Source of the DNA: Carallia brachiata
Lineage: Eukaryota; Streptophyta; Magnoliopsida; Malpighiales; Rhizophoraceae
Direction of reading: 5' to 3'
Assembly: GCA_021464245.1 (NCBI GenBank)
Contig: JADCRB010000115.1
Span: 124,001 to 188,000, forward strand
DNA: 64,000 bases
Numbering within the stretch: position 1 is the first letter of the stretch; each line of letters begins with the position of its first letter. A model generated the notes under the pieces. That model worked only from the letters and a program-made list of their open reading frames with translations, did not search any database and had not been told where the DNA came from. The translations under genes and the position numbers were made by a program. Shown here piece after piece: positions 35,973 through 48,450 of this stretch.

Positions 35973-37141
35973 CCATTGGTGTCGGAGTGCATAGCAATTA
36001 GCATCAAATAGGCAATTAGAAATGAGAAATATTCAATAAAATTTCTTAAAGTACGATCAAAATTACATTACTATCTTAGTGCCAGTTCAGGTATTGCCAT
36101 GTTTAGGAGCTCATTAGAAAATGTGTGTATATATATATATATGTGGCAGCATAGTTATCTCTTTTTCCTTGGCTAGTGGTAGCTTCAATACCGTGAATAA
36201 ATATTAGTCTTAGTCTTACATATAAAACGTGCAGGAGCACCCCTCATGTTAAAAACAAAAGAAAAAAAAAAATAGTTATCTCCTTACTATTTATTTAATG
36301 GGAATTTGTTGGGTTGGCCCGTTGGGGAATACGCGGTTGGGTTGGGGTATCCGATAACTTCCCGTTTAATAGGGGCTCCTCTAATTTTCTTTTTTTAAAA
36401 AGAGAAACCAAAAAAAAAAAAAAAAAGGTCGTCCTTTGCAGCAATAATAAAGCACGCAATTATTAGATTTCCCTCCCGACAAGGAAATGAACAAATGGAG
36501 ACTCTTATGAGTGTGCTATGTTATGCTGTGAGTGATGGTGTTGTAGCAATGTACGGTTTGAGTGATTCTTAAATTCTTATGCGCCTAAGCCTTCCATTCA
36601 ACCAAAAACATCATTACTGCACAAACGTGACTAGAAGAGCACTCGTCGGTGAATGCGCTTACCAATCCGTATAATCCAAGAAAACATTTCGGCCGGCCAA
36701 AAAAGCCTTGACAGCCAGAAATGAGTGGACAAACAGACTGTTTTTTGTCCACCAATTTTTGTCCCTCTCTCCCTTCAGTTGTCCGTAACTGTTTTACCTC
36801 AATTTCTTCTCTTACTGAAAAAAAAAGATGAATCAGAGTACATAACTTACATCCACTATTACAATCGCAGTCCGATGAGACTTGCATGCTTCTTACGTTT
36901 AGATTTCCCCCACAAAAGCACTCTTATCATAAATTAGATCTACAACACTCGAAATACCCTGGAGGGATAATAACAAAAGGATGATCAGGTACTTGACACA
37001 ATTTAACTCAACAATAACAACAACCATAAAAAAAATAATAATAATAATAATAAATCAGATGAAATTCTACTACGAATTCCCCACATGATTCTAAATACAA
37101 TTTGTAGCAAATGCCATGCAGAAAGCACTCAACTAACAGGA
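35973..37141. other. Intergenic DNA and 3' flank of the plastid L11 gene
   Basis: Contains a short (AT)n run near 36129-36142, an A-run near 36412-36426 and an (AAT)n run at about 37035-37053. The part near 37141 is probably the L11 3' UTR. No gene is supported. Confidence 0.5.
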
Positions 37142-39849
37142 TCAAACGAGTTCCTTCTTCTTGGGCTCAAGCACGGGAGGTTCAACATCAATCCCCATAT
37201 TAGCTGCAGTTCCTGCTATAATCCTCATTGCCGATTCAATGCTGGTGCAATTCAAGTCTGGCAGTTTCTCAGCAGCTATTGTACGCAATTGATCAATTGT
37301 GATCTTACCCACTTTCTCTTTTTTTGGATCTTTTGAGCCTTTCTCCACTCCTGATCAAAGCCCTCAAAACAATTATACAACTTCCTCTCAAGCATCAAAG
37401 TTGGAACAGTACCCTCATAACTCATCCATGAATCTAAAACCAAGAGTACATGGCTACGGCAGCAAAAAATGTCAACATTTTTTTTTTGGGGGGATGGGGG
37501 GGAGGTTACTTTCAGAACTAAAAAGTCAACAACATTACACGATCATTTGGAGCACTTCCCACAGAACCAGCATAGTGCTTGATGCAATACAATAATTTCG
37601 TACACATAATTGAGACTGGTGAAATTACCAAGATTATTTTGTTGAAGAGTAGGAAAACGTAGGTCTATATGAGCAGGTTCAACCCATCCCCTCCAAACTA
37701 AGACCGAGAATCATCACTGATCATTTATATGGAGGTACAAGATACGCAAAGTTTCATTACATCGCAATTCCATTATTGAATGTGCCAATTGGTTCAATGG
37801 GTGGATAGAATCGAGAAGTTCAAAACACGAAAATGAGGAACTTATAACGAATAAGTCCAGGATGTAGCAATTAACCTCTTTATAAGCAGATCTTGAGCCT
37901 TGTTTTTCAAATTTAAACAGCAAAGATTGTAAAATGAAAAAATTAATATGAAACAAAGACAAACAAGACATCGAAAAAGGAGTTTTCCTCTCTTTGAAAA
38001 CTTCAAGAAAAAACTCTAATGACTCATCACACATCGACCAAAAAACTATTAAAGAACATGCGTCTCATGGCCAAACATGATACAGGATGCCTTGCAATTC
38101 TTCAACACACAGTGGCATTTGATAAAAGTCTGTCACCACACACCATAATATGAGCATCCAATCCCCGAACAAGTTATTATCAACAGAATCATGTGTTACC
38201 ATAAAAGATACAGTGATATGAAGCACTTCAAAGTTCTATTACAAAGCGAGTATATTCCCAAGAGCTAGGAACATCAACTCACTATTATACAAACATAAGA
38301 CTCGAGCACAACAAGAACAATAAAAAGGCCTCAATGTCAGTTTTAATTAAATTCAACGACATGAATCATTCTCATCACTCCATTCTAGTATGAAATGAGT
38401 TTGATGTAAAGTGTAAGTGTTATAAATCCTTCCTACCCAAAGATTTTCTGGTCAACTCTAGTCAATCTTCCTCCCTATCCTCTCACCATCTACCTGGATT
38501 TGGTCACCTCTTAATTGGAGTGTTTTTAGGTCTATATTTGACATGTTAGAACCAACTCAAGCATCACTCCCTCACCTTGTCTCCGATGAGTGTGTCCAAG
38601 ATTGCTTCAGGTCATAATGGAGTAACATTGTGGTTGCCACACAAATAAGCAAAACAAATAAATAGAAAAAATGTGAAAGGATGCATCTTTTCAAAATCCC
38701 TTTACCCTTCATTTCAGATAAGTTAAGGATCTATCATGCAATTAGCTTGTTGATTTCAACTGCACTTTGGGGCCCGATTGTAATCAGTCAACAGCAATCC
38801 ATTATTCATGAATTCAGGTATGTCAAAAGCCTTTTAGCTTAAATATGGCGTTCAACAACAATTTCAGGCAAAAGTTTCCCAATGATGTCCACCAAATGGA
38901 AGCAATCATCTTGACGGTAATGTAGAATCCAGTTCACAATGCAGTAATCAAAAAGAAGTTCAGGGATGGATTATGGGCCAAAAGGAAAGGAAATGTAAAG
39001 ATGAATACCAGCGGCCTTGAGCAGGAGGACTGAGGCAGGTGGTGTCTTCAAAACGAAAGTGAAGCTTTTATCCTGAAACATACAGGAAAATGAAGCATTG
39101 GCAAAGCAGCCAAGAAGAAAACCCATGAACAAAAAAAGTAGAAGAAGAAGAAGAAGAAAATGAAACTGACATCGTAGACAGTAATTTCGACAGGAATGAC
39201 ATAACCGGCTTTGTCAGCAGCTCTAGCATTGTAATCCTTACAGAAGGCCATGATGTTTACGCCCTTCGAACCAAGTGCAGGCCCCACAGGGGGTGCAGGT
39301 GTCGCCTTCCCTGCCTCTAGTGCCAGCTTTATCAATCCAATTACTGACAAAACGAATAAAGAACAGAAAAAAGACCACATAAATTTATAGAATTAAAAAA
39401 AAAAAAAAAAGAAAAACAGAGAATTAATCAAAAGGAAAGCAATTGGATCTTAAATTTAACAACTGGGTTCGTTGGGTATGTGTAGAAAATAATAAATAAA
39501 ATAAAGGGGTGAACCAAGACAAGAAAATAGTATTAAAAAAAAAGAAAAAAGAAAGAAAGGGGGAACCTTTCTTGGCCTTGCCAGCAGGCTTGGGGGGAGC
39601 CATTGCGATGACTGAGAGACGCCTTGGAGTAGAAGGGTGAGTTGGGGAGTTTTTTGTCCCAAAGAGTTGGACGGAAACACTTGGAATTGAAGATAAGCTA
39701 ATGGAAGATGCTAAAAAAGAAGAGGAGAGCTTCGCATTAACGTTAATAATGGTAGGACTGTAATTAGGAGACTTTGAGGAAAAACAAACACAGGGGCTGC
39801 TGCTGCTAAGATTATTGTAAGAGGAGATGGACGTGGCAGAATACGCCAT
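37142..39849 (-). CDS. RPL11: Plastid 50S ribosomal protein L11 (nuclear-encoded)
   Basis: Four exons on the minus strand (39567-39849, 39171-39343, 39009-39072, 37142-37350), all with GT-AG junctions, give 242 residues. L11 binds 23S rRNA at the GTPase-associated centre of the chloroplast ribosome. Residues 1 to about 80 are Ser/Thr-rich and poor in acidic residues, as in a plastid transit peptide. The body shows the L11 signature [20 protein letters not shown], then [35 protein letters not shown], and the RNA-binding C-terminal part [19 protein letters not shown] and [14 protein letters not shown]. The transit peptide and the C-terminal extension ([13 protein letters not shown]) separate it from mitochondrial and bacterial L11. 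Intron 3 is 1,658 bp and shows nothing recognisable. Confidence 0.94.
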
Positions 39850-41113
39850 TTCCACAAACCCCACCGAAAAAAGAAGACCCAAATTTAATTTATCACTACT
39901 ACAGTTCACACTCCACAGCGAGAAGAAAAAGAAGAAGAAGGAATAGAAAGTGGCAATGAATCAAAAGAAGTTCTTTTTGGATAGATCAGACGGGTCGGCA
40001 GATGAGGTTAAAGATGGAGAGAGCGGATGAGGCCAGAGAAGACAGAGGAAAGGCCTCTCTCTTTCGTTTGGGCTATGCTGTCTCTTTACTAGGAATTGGA
40101 TTGGCCTAGCCTCGTTTTAATAGGCCCCGTTTGTTGTGGTTCAGTCAGTATTACTGGAGATGGACTCCGATTAATGTGCCCATTAGCAATTTGATTAATG
40201 TTATGGCCCAAATAATAGAATTGTTGATGAAAAACAAAGAAAAAAGATTTGTTGAACCAGCAAGTACTGAAGTGGATAGTATTGGTCTATCACTGCTTAA
40301 TCAGAGGTCTCGAGTTTGAATTCTTAGAAATACAGTCATGTTAAATACTTGCTGGGAGACCTTTGCCACCCTTTGAAGTTCCGTCCGGGTCGGTCTAGAT
40401 TAATCAGCCCATTGAACTGAACACTGGACGGTCTCAGACAAAAAAAAAAAAATTTATTGATATTAGGACCAAAAAAAAAGATTTGTTGATATTGATATTG
40501 ATCCAAAAAAAAAATTTGTTGATAACTCATCTCCAACTGCCAAACCCGTCATTATCAATTATCATTCATCCTAACAAAATATAGATGGGGCTTCCCTTCT
40601 TATTATAATTATTATAATTAGTGGCGTGATTTTTGAAAGCAAAATGCATTAAAAAAAAAAAATTCGATGATGCCAACCGAAATGTATTTATGTTATGCTA
40701 TTTCAATTAAGGGAAGGCGACAAATTACTGGCATAGCATAGGACAATACATACAAAAGGGGGTATCTACCAAAAAAAATACATACTAAAGGTCATAGATC
40801 ATGGTTTCTTTGCTTGCACGATAGTTCATTTCGTAATTTGTAAGACTCCACCGAAATTGAACTCTATCATTCCTTGTTTTTTAATAACAATAAAAAAAAA
40901 AAAAAAAAGCATCAGGAGTATCTCGGATGGTGAACTCTACCATTCTATATATGTATGTATATATACACACTCACACACACAAATTGAGACGCTGCAAATC
41001 CTCTCTTAGACGATAGAGATGCCCTCCCTAGTCCCTGCCCATTTGAGCAAAAACTCTAATTACTTTGCTTCTCCTTCACTTCTTCTCCAACCCTTGACTA
41101 AATTTCATCAGTC
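39850..41113. other. Intergenic DNA between L11 and the RING gene
   Basis: Includes the shared upstream region of the divergently transcribed L11 (minus) and RING-H2 (plus) genes. A SINE lies at 40255-40480 (listed separately). Poly-A runs occur near 40440 and 40889. No other gene seen. Confidence 0.5.
40255..40480 (+). mobile_element. tRNA-derived SINE (plus strand)
   Basis: Internal pol III promoter-like boxes: GAAGTGGATAGTATTGGTC (A-box region) and GAGGTCTCGAGTTTGAATTC (B-box region). It then carries the body word GTCCGGGTCGGTCTAGATTA and GGACGGTCTCAGAC before a poly-A tail at about 40440-40452. AGATTTGTTGA occurs just left (about 40245-40254) and again right of the tail (about 40479), consistent with a target duplication. 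The right flank repeats A-run plus TTTGTTGAT three times, which blurs the exact end. It belongs to the same family as 25739-25930. Confidence 0.65.
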
Positions 41114-41653
41114 ATGGAGGTTTTTTCTGTTTCAGTGAAGATGCCACAAATTTTTAGCCTGAAGCCCCTGCTAAGGTTGCTGAGTCAGATCGAGTTTATG
41201 TTTACCATGGCCCTCACTCGTCTGGGTCTGCTGGAGACAACAGAACAGTTATTTGATATCCGCCCGCAGCAAGAGATCGCCAACGTTAAGTATGTACACG
41301 TAATGCATGGACTCTGTCCAATCGCTGTTCCGGTTCACATTGTAACGGAAGCCATAAAGGAGACTCTTCCGGTTCTAAACTACGGAAGCTTCCTGGAGAG
41401 ATTGGGGAAGCGTGATCACGATGATGAGCATCAAAGAAGCACCACTACATGCGCTGTTTGCTTAGATTATGTACAGGAAAGTGACGAAATCAGAGAGCTA
41501 TGCAACTGCTGTCATGTGTTTCACGTCAGGTGCTTGAATAGATGGATGGATGTGGATCAGGGCCAGGTTACATGCCCATCCTGCAGGTCCATGTTGTTTC
41601 CTAGAAATATATGGAATACAATTCGGTCGTCCAAGAAGGCCAGAATCCATTAA
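41114..41653 (+). CDS. RING-H2 finger protein, probable E3 ubiquitin ligase (RHA/BRH1-like)
   Basis: Intronless gene of 179 residues. The RING-H2 domain occupies residues 113-157: C113-x2-C116, C132-x-H134-x2-H137-x2-C140, then C154-x2-C157, with the usual Trp (W144) of E2-binding RING-H2 fingers. Residues about 16-40 are hydrophobic and may act as a membrane or association segment. The arrangement (short N-terminal hydrophobic part, linker with PVLNYGSF, C-terminal RING) matches the BRH1/RHA1-type family, in which members respond to brassinosteroid or chitin. That response is known for the family and not shown here. An ATG nine codons downstream (Met10) is a possible alternative start. Substrates cannot be deduced. 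Confidence 0.88.
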   Translation: MEVFSVSVKMPQIFSLKPLLRLLSQIEFMFTMALTRLGLLETTEQLFDIRPQQEIANVKYVHVMHGLCPIAVPVHIVTEAIKETLPVLNYGSFLERLGKRDHDDEHQRSTTTCAVCLDYVQESDEIRELCNCCHVFHVRCLNRWMDVDQGQVTCPSCRSMLFPRNIWNTIRSSKKARIH

Positions 41654-43643
41654 TTGGATGACCAGTGATGATTGACACCACACATATGTATATATGTCTT
41701 TGCTAGCTGGTGATAGTGGCGGGATCGATGGCGCAAATCGCCCTAACCAGCTCTAAATTAAGTGAAGTGCCGGTAGATTTGTCGTTAATAATGACTTCTA
41801 GCTGCCACCATCAACCCCACTCCCTTTTAATCCTTCTTTGTTTTCATTTTACAAACAAAACAATGTACAAAAATTAGCTTGCAAATCCTAAACACTTGCA
41901 GGAAGAAAGGTGGATAGCAGCTTATATTGGCAAAGTTTGCTCAAGAAATTTGCCAAATGGGGCAAAGGATGGAACAAACCAAATTATGTGAACATAGCTG
42001 AATATGCTTCCAACTTCCACAGAATATATATATATATTATCGCCAATAACGGCTTCCAAACAGAGTATAGAGGGCCGTAAAAGCCAGATAAATTAATTTA
42101 AGCTGCACATGCTTGGCTGCGTCCTACAACAAATAAGATTGGCAATAAAATCTACCAGTCTTATTTTTATTTATAGAATTAAGGCGGCAACAGGAAAGGA
42201 AGCAACGATACGCATGAGACAGAGCAGAGCATGAGATTACATAGCATCGACCATAACAAATATGGTGAAGCGGTAGGGCAATCGTTCCTTGGCAGCATTG
42301 CACACTACCAAACGCGTTGCAGTATATCCATCCTGGCCGTCCCATATACTAAACAATGGCCTTCACCGTACAATCCACTAGTTTCCCTGTTTTTTCGCTC
42401 CCTCTCTTCAAGGCGTGCACGCAAGTATTTGTAATTGTAAATAAAATGAACTCATGGACTTATTTGATCACAATACAATTTTATATTATATGTAAAATAT
42501 CTTATATTACAATCATAAGATTTTATATAATATGAAGAGATTTTACATTAAAATCTAGAGTATCACCATAAAATTTTGTGTATTGTATAAAATATTTTAC
42601 TTGTCACGTAAAATCTTGTTGAGTTGAAAAGAGTTTATTATATTTGCAGAAATGTTACGGCACTAGAAAAAATGTGTTAAGAATTTTTGTTTAAATGTAA
42701 CGATATTCTAAGTTTTTACAATTGTTACTATACTTTTATTAATAAAAAACAGAAATACATCTTCTCTTGTGCTAGTTAAAAAAAATGTAGGTGTCGTTGG
42801 GAAGTGGCCATAGCCATTCAATATTTATTTCATTTAAAGGATGACACGGTCCGGTCTTGGACATAATTGGCACCCTACACCCGAGGTGAGCCCCGATGGT
42901 CTTGCAGTGTGTTTTACATAAGTGTTCTCGCGTTTAACTGAGTTTGGAGTTTGGTGAGTACTACCCTTAAATTTAAATTCCACAATAATTGTAATTATTA
43001 ATATTTATACGATAAATTATTCTTATAAAACAATTAAATAAAAATATTAAAATCTGGTGATCCTTAATCAAACATCCTTAGAATGCGCTTTTAATTTCTA
43101 CGAAAAAAAAAGGACATAATTGGTACTTGAGAAGAAGCTTGTCGTGGCTTTTGTTTCGTCCATGTCCTTGCATCATTATTGATCGTTCTCTCTGTTTTTT
43201 TTTTTTGAATTTTTGAATGACGCCTTCTTTGAAAAAACATGTATTTAATTTTCACCGTGACAGAACAGAACAACGAAAGCAAAGTACGCCAAACAGCTTG
43301 CCCATCCCCCCACGCAGCACTGTTTTTCATTGGAGTGAACAGGAAGCTGCTGCCTGCTGGGCTCATCCCAGGGAGAGAGAGAAATCAAAAAAAAAAAAAA
43401 AAAAAGGAAAGTGCAGTAAATAAATCCATTTTCTTTTTTTCTAAAAAAAAATATTTCAAACAACATTCTGCTTCAGCTTTAATTCATCGCATCTTCTCTC
43501 TCCGCATACCCGGAGAATGCGGTACCTTGTGTTCTTTTTGTAATTCGTAGCACCCAAAAGCTTTTTAAAAAAAGTAAAACAACAAAAAGAAAAAAAAGGG
43601 AAAGTTTCCTTATACTTGAAGAAGGTTTTTATTAGAATTTAAA
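41654..43643. other. Intergenic DNA between the RING and galactosyltransferase genes
   Basis: Likely RING 3' UTR at the left and galactosyltransferase leader at the right. The middle (about 42440-42720) is AT-rich with repeated AAAATCTT-like words. A-runs occur near 43388-43406. No gene or clear element is supported. Confidence 0.5.
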
Positions 43644-46600
43644 ATGGGTATTGGCAGAACTCATAAGGCCAGCAATGGAGTATCTACCAGATGGGTTTCT
43701 GTCTTGTGCATTGCCAGCTTCTTCTTGGGTGTTGTTGTTGTCAACAGGTTCTACTCTTGTCTTTGCTCTCCTGGAAACCTGCAAGATCTGGTCTTTTGAA
43801 TTTATCAGCTTTTATGCTTCCATTTACTGCTCAATCCCTAGTGAAATTTAAGGCCTTTAACGGCTATTTCATCAGTTCCATGTTGATGCCTTTGTTCCTC
43901 TCTGTCCTGTGTCTACTGTGTGGAGATGACCTCTTGCGCACCCAAGTCCAAAATGTCATCTTTCTCGTAAATTCTTTCTTTGTTTGTTGTTACATGTTGT
44001 TCGCTGTCTATTTTCACTTTAACAATTTGGTGGGAACGGTAACTAAGATGAAAGGAATTGATTAGAGCTACGGATCACGCTGGAGTAAGGCATCTGTATA
44101 CTCGATTTGGAGTATTAATTTGTGTTTATACTGAGTCCCTTACAAATTAACTAGCTCTGGTATTCTTTGGTTTTTTTTACAAGAATAAGCTTTTTTTTTT
44201 CCAGTCAAAAAAAATAAAAAATGCTTACTTTCACTATGTTTTGCTGGCTACTTGCAAGCATCTGGGTAATGTATTTTGATAGAAAGGCCACGGGAGCCTT
44301 CAATATGCCAATGTTCAGTAGCTGACATGATTTGCTTCGAGTGCAATGGTGCGACACATGAAATTATGCGTCACAATGAAGCACATATATTTCGTGCAAA
44401 AAAAAGGATGCACAAAATTTGTCTGCCATGGATGCAACTAACAAGTGAACTTACGGCAGCTAACTCCCTTTGGTGATGCACGTTTTATCACTAGATTTTC
44501 ATCAACATTCAGCGTTATGATGTTGAGAGCATATATGTGATTTAACACCATATGGGAAGATCACCTTAAGACATCCTGTAGTTTTACCTGATGACTTGTA
44601 TTTCTGACTCATCCCACACCTGTGCAGACTTTGGGCTATTCCTGATCCAACCAAAGTGGAAGATGAAGCTGCATCTTTGAAGAAACCTCAATCAAAAGCA
44701 CTTCATCCTATAGCTAATTGTGAGAAGGCAAGTCACTTCACCAGCATACTGCTATTATGAGCTTAGATGCTCATAGTAACACCTGTAAATGGTTTTGTTT
44801 ATTGTTTTACAGGAGACTTCAGAACGGTCTGGTGATATCTTTTCTCAAGTTTCTCAAACTCATGATGTGATCATGTAAAGTTCTACACCCAGTTATGTTG
44901 TGCTTTAAATATTCCAGGTCATTTCTCTAGTTTATTTAAAGATTGGTAAATTTTCAAGAAGCTGTTGACAAAATTTGAAAATCTACAATCGCGGCTACTT
45001 GATGGATCACCTCTACATATGTTCCCAAGTCATAGAGTAGTCCATCTATGCCATCATCCAATCCAATGGTTTTTGTTGATTGCTTTCATAATATTTATGA
45101 CATTTGCATGATACATCCATGAAACTAATACAGGACGCTAGACAAAACAATCTCTTCGTTGGAGATGCAGTTAGCTACTGCACGAGCTGCCAAAGCAGGC
45201 AATGAGGAAAGAACTCCTATGGTGACAAAATCTGAAACTGACCATCTGAAGGAGCGACAAAAAGTTTTCTTTGTCATGGGAATAATTACTGCATTCAGCA
45301 GCAGAAAGCGCAGGGATTCAATCAGAGAAACTTGGATGCCCAAAGGTTAAACCACTTACATGTTAATCATAATATAAATAAATTTTCAATAGATTGTGCA
45401 AATTGCTGCTTATGCTTTCCAGTTGTTCACTCTAGGAAAGGAGCTGAAGAAGTTGGAAAGAGAGAAGGGTATTATAATGCGGTTTGTTATAGGACACAGG
45501 TGGGTTTGCTCACTATTGCAAGTGATCGGCATAAATTCTTTGTAATGATTGTTGATGTAATGAAAAAGCTCCGATTCTGCGGTTGGCAGTGCATCTCCTG
45601 GTGGTGTTTTAGATCGTGCTATTGAAGCAGAAGAAGAGCAACACAGAGACTTCCTACGACTGGTATGGTCGGCTCAAAGTCCCTTAAATCTGGCAGACTT
45701 ATTATGTTGAATCTGTTACGATATCATTAGCCACAAAGTGGGCATCTCTGGTTCCTAGCCCAAATGTTAATCTTGGCTATCTAATAAATGAGAGAGGCAC
45801 AACCTGCAGTAAAGTCCCAGTGCACAACCTGCAATAAATATGTTGGAGAACTGCCAACACTATAGCTAGAGCTAGTGGGTTTAAAAGGGAGAATGCAATG
45901 TTGCTAGGCAATATGTGGCAGCATGCTTTCTGTAAAAGCTCATGAAGGGTTATTCATGTTGCAGAATCATGTAGAAGGATACCATGAATTATCGTTGAAA
46001 ACACAAATATACTTTTCAACAGCTGTTGCTAGGTGGGATGCTGATTTCTATATAAAAGTTGATGATGATGTGCATGTAAATCTTGGTTAGTTCATCTATA
46101 CTTTTTCACTCAATAAAGAAGCAGAAGTTGAGGCGATTTCAGGGTCTCTGAATTGATCCTAATTTTTGACAGGTATGGTTGGCTCTACGTTGGCTCGGCA
46201 TAGATCTAAGCCCCGAATTTATATTGGATGTATGAAGTCTGGACCTGTGCTGGCACAGAAGTAAGTAGTCATGTGTCAACTAAAGGATGAAAAGAGAAAG
46301 AGGTAAAAAGAAGGAAACTCTGATATTAGTATGTTTCTAATGTTCTAACTTGGCTTTTGCCTTCTGTCCAGAGGGGTTAAGTATCATGAGCCAGAGCATT
46401 GGAAATTTGGTGAGGAAGGAAATAAGTATTTTAGGCATGCAACGGGGCAAATTTATGCAATTTCCAAAGACTTGGCGACTTATATTTCAGTAAATCAGTA
46501 TGCACTTGTGTTTCAGTTACATGCTTTTGTAATTATAAACTTTGAGGTGGTTGATGATAGATGTCTCTTTCAGGCACGTACTTCATAGGTATGCAAATGA

Positions 46601-46916
46601 AGATGTTTCCTTGGGATCCTGGTTTATCGGTCTTGACGTTGAGCACATTGACGATCGAAGCCTCTGCTGCGGAACTCTGCCGGGTAAAATTAGTACGTTC
46701 AAACATACAAAATGACAGTCCTTCGAGGGGCTCTTACAGTTAATCATTTCTGAGTTTCATGTGTTAGATTGCGAATGGAAGGCACAAGCAGGGAACCCCT
46801 GCGCTGCATCATTTGATTGGAGCTGCAGTGGCATTTGCAAGTCAGTCGAGCGAATGGAAGAAGTGCACCAGCGGTGTGGGGAAGGTGATGGCGCAATCTG
46901 GCACACAAGTTTCTGA
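43644..46916 (+). CDS. B3GALT: Probable beta-1,3-galactosyltransferase (GT31 family, Golgi)
   Basis: Eleven exons: 43644-43747, 44628-44727, 44813-44874, 45134-45345, 45436-45499, 45590-45662, 45965-46085, 46173-46260, 46372-46497, 46574-46683 and 46768-46916. All junctions keep frame and give 402 residues. It is a type II Golgi membrane protein: a short basic tail, an anchor at about residues 17-33 ([15 protein letters not shown]), a DUF4094-type stem ([19 protein letters not shown]) and the Galactosyl_T domain. The domain includes [20 protein letters not shown], the metal/UDP-sugar DDD motif at 238-240 (KVDDDVHVN), [23 protein letters not shown] and a Cys-rich C-terminus ([11 protein letters not shown]). 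Members of this clade add beta-1,3-galactose, for example to arabinogalactan proteins; the acceptor here is not known. Intron 2 (44728-44812) uses a GC donor. Confidence 0.93.
44728..44812 (+). other. GC-AG intron of the galactosyltransferase gene
   Basis: The exon 2 end reads GAGAAG|GCAAGT and the acceptor TTTTACAG|GAGACT. AG|GCAAGT is the strong consensus for the minor class of GC donors. The neighbouring exons translate in frame (IANCEK then ETSERSG) only with this junction. Confidence 0.8.
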
Positions 46917-48257
46917 AGCTTTCTCTACTCTTATCTTTCTCCTAGCGGATACAACTGACTTTAGTATACGTGTGATCAAAGATTTGCCTTAGACAACACC
47001 ATCTGCCCGATTTTTGCCCTGCCCACAGATTCCACGGACAGCTGGTACATGGTTAAGTTAATTGTTGCACGTACGGATTGTCAAGTCATGGGAAGCAAGA
47101 ATGATAAACCTTGTAGTTTTACTTGAAACACCAAAGCCCGAACTCATGGAGCTGAATATTGAACATTGAACGTACTGACTGCATCGCAGCTGGATGATGT
47201 AAATACAATTCTCTACTGTCTACATTATTACTTTGTCCATCATTTGTAAACGCAGAGTATCATTTTGGTGCCACATGTTGGTTGGTAGGCTGGTCGTTTG
47301 AACGTTTTTGCGCGATTTTAGGAGGTGGTGACTGGTCGTCTGCAACCAAGACCTTGGTAGGATGGAAATTCACCAGGTCCGGTCCAGCGCATGCATCTCT
47401 TTCACTTTGAGCAGTTTGTATTAATTAGAGAAGGAAAAAAAACCAAGCGGAGTTAAGCTTATTTTTCACGAGCTGTGTTTAGTTTCGCAGTCTTAACAAA
47501 CATATTTGAAATCTTAAAATTTTGTCATCGATAGAACTAAATTCATAAATATGTTTATTTTAATAAAATTAACTAATTAAAAAATAATTATTTACTTTTA
47601 GTGTATAATTATAAATAAAAAAGTGAATCCCAGTACATAAATTGCTCATATTTGTGGGATTGTGGGATTAGATAAGCACAATTTTTTTTTATTACTCAAA
47701 TAAGTCTATTAAATATATTTTAATGACATAGTAAATAAAATATTGTAATGATTTTAAGATGAGCTTTAAATTGTTATGACCTTATAGTTTAAATAGTATT
47801 GGCAGTATGTCAATAAAAGAGATATCAGGAGACTGTCTTTTTTCCTAAATTAGTTGGTCTAGGTTTAAAAAATTTATAATAAAAAAAAAAGATGAGTTTT
47901 AAATTATTTTTATATGAGTTGTTCACAAGTTTAAATAAATTAAACTTACTCTTTCTCTGAGTTAATTCGTTTATTTTTTGTGAAGTTTTGAGCAAGTTAC
48001 AACCATATTGTTAATTGGTTGACGGGACAAACAAAATGCACCTATCAGTAGAAAACTTGAATCGTTACCAAATTAGAAGTTAATGGTCGAATGTGTTTAT
48101 GGAATAGGCCAAGAGGGGATGGTTATTCCAATCTTTGACAAAACGAAATAAATAAATAATCAAGTAGTTTTTGCAACGTTTTTTGTTGTTTTTTAATCCT
48201 TCGGTAGACATTACGCCTTTGAAACCCACCCGTATGCTAACATTGTTGCTTGCTGCA
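46917..48257. other. 3' flank of the galactosyltransferase gene and intergenic DNA
   Basis: The first few hundred bases are probably 3' UTR. The rest is AT-rich with no gene or recognisable element. Confidence 0.5.
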
Positions 48258-48450
48258 GGGAGTCGGCATCAAGAGACTGGCAAGTTCGTTCTACTCTTGT
48301 GCATGGTGAGGGTAACCATGTTGTGGATTTTTTGAGCTAATTACCGCCTTAAGTTGCCTGTGGTCCATGAACTGTCTAGGCCTCTGGAGGGGATGCCTAG
48401 GGTGCTGGATCAGGATATTAGGGGCGTGCAGTGGCCCGGCAGAGAAATGC
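48258..48450 (+). pseudogene. LINE RNase H-domain remnant
   Basis: The frame from about 48262 reads SRDWQVRSTLVHGEGNHVVD. After a one-base shift near 48335 it continues as FLANYRLKLPVVHEL and then DQDIRGVQWPG. The pattern W-x-V-x(4)-H-x-x-EGN-x-x-x-D-x-LAN-(17)-GV-x-WPR is that of the C-terminal RNase H domain of plant L1-type LINEs and related RNase H-like proteins (from memory of the family). In the unshifted frame there are several stops. An isolated, dead fragment. Confidence 0.55.
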
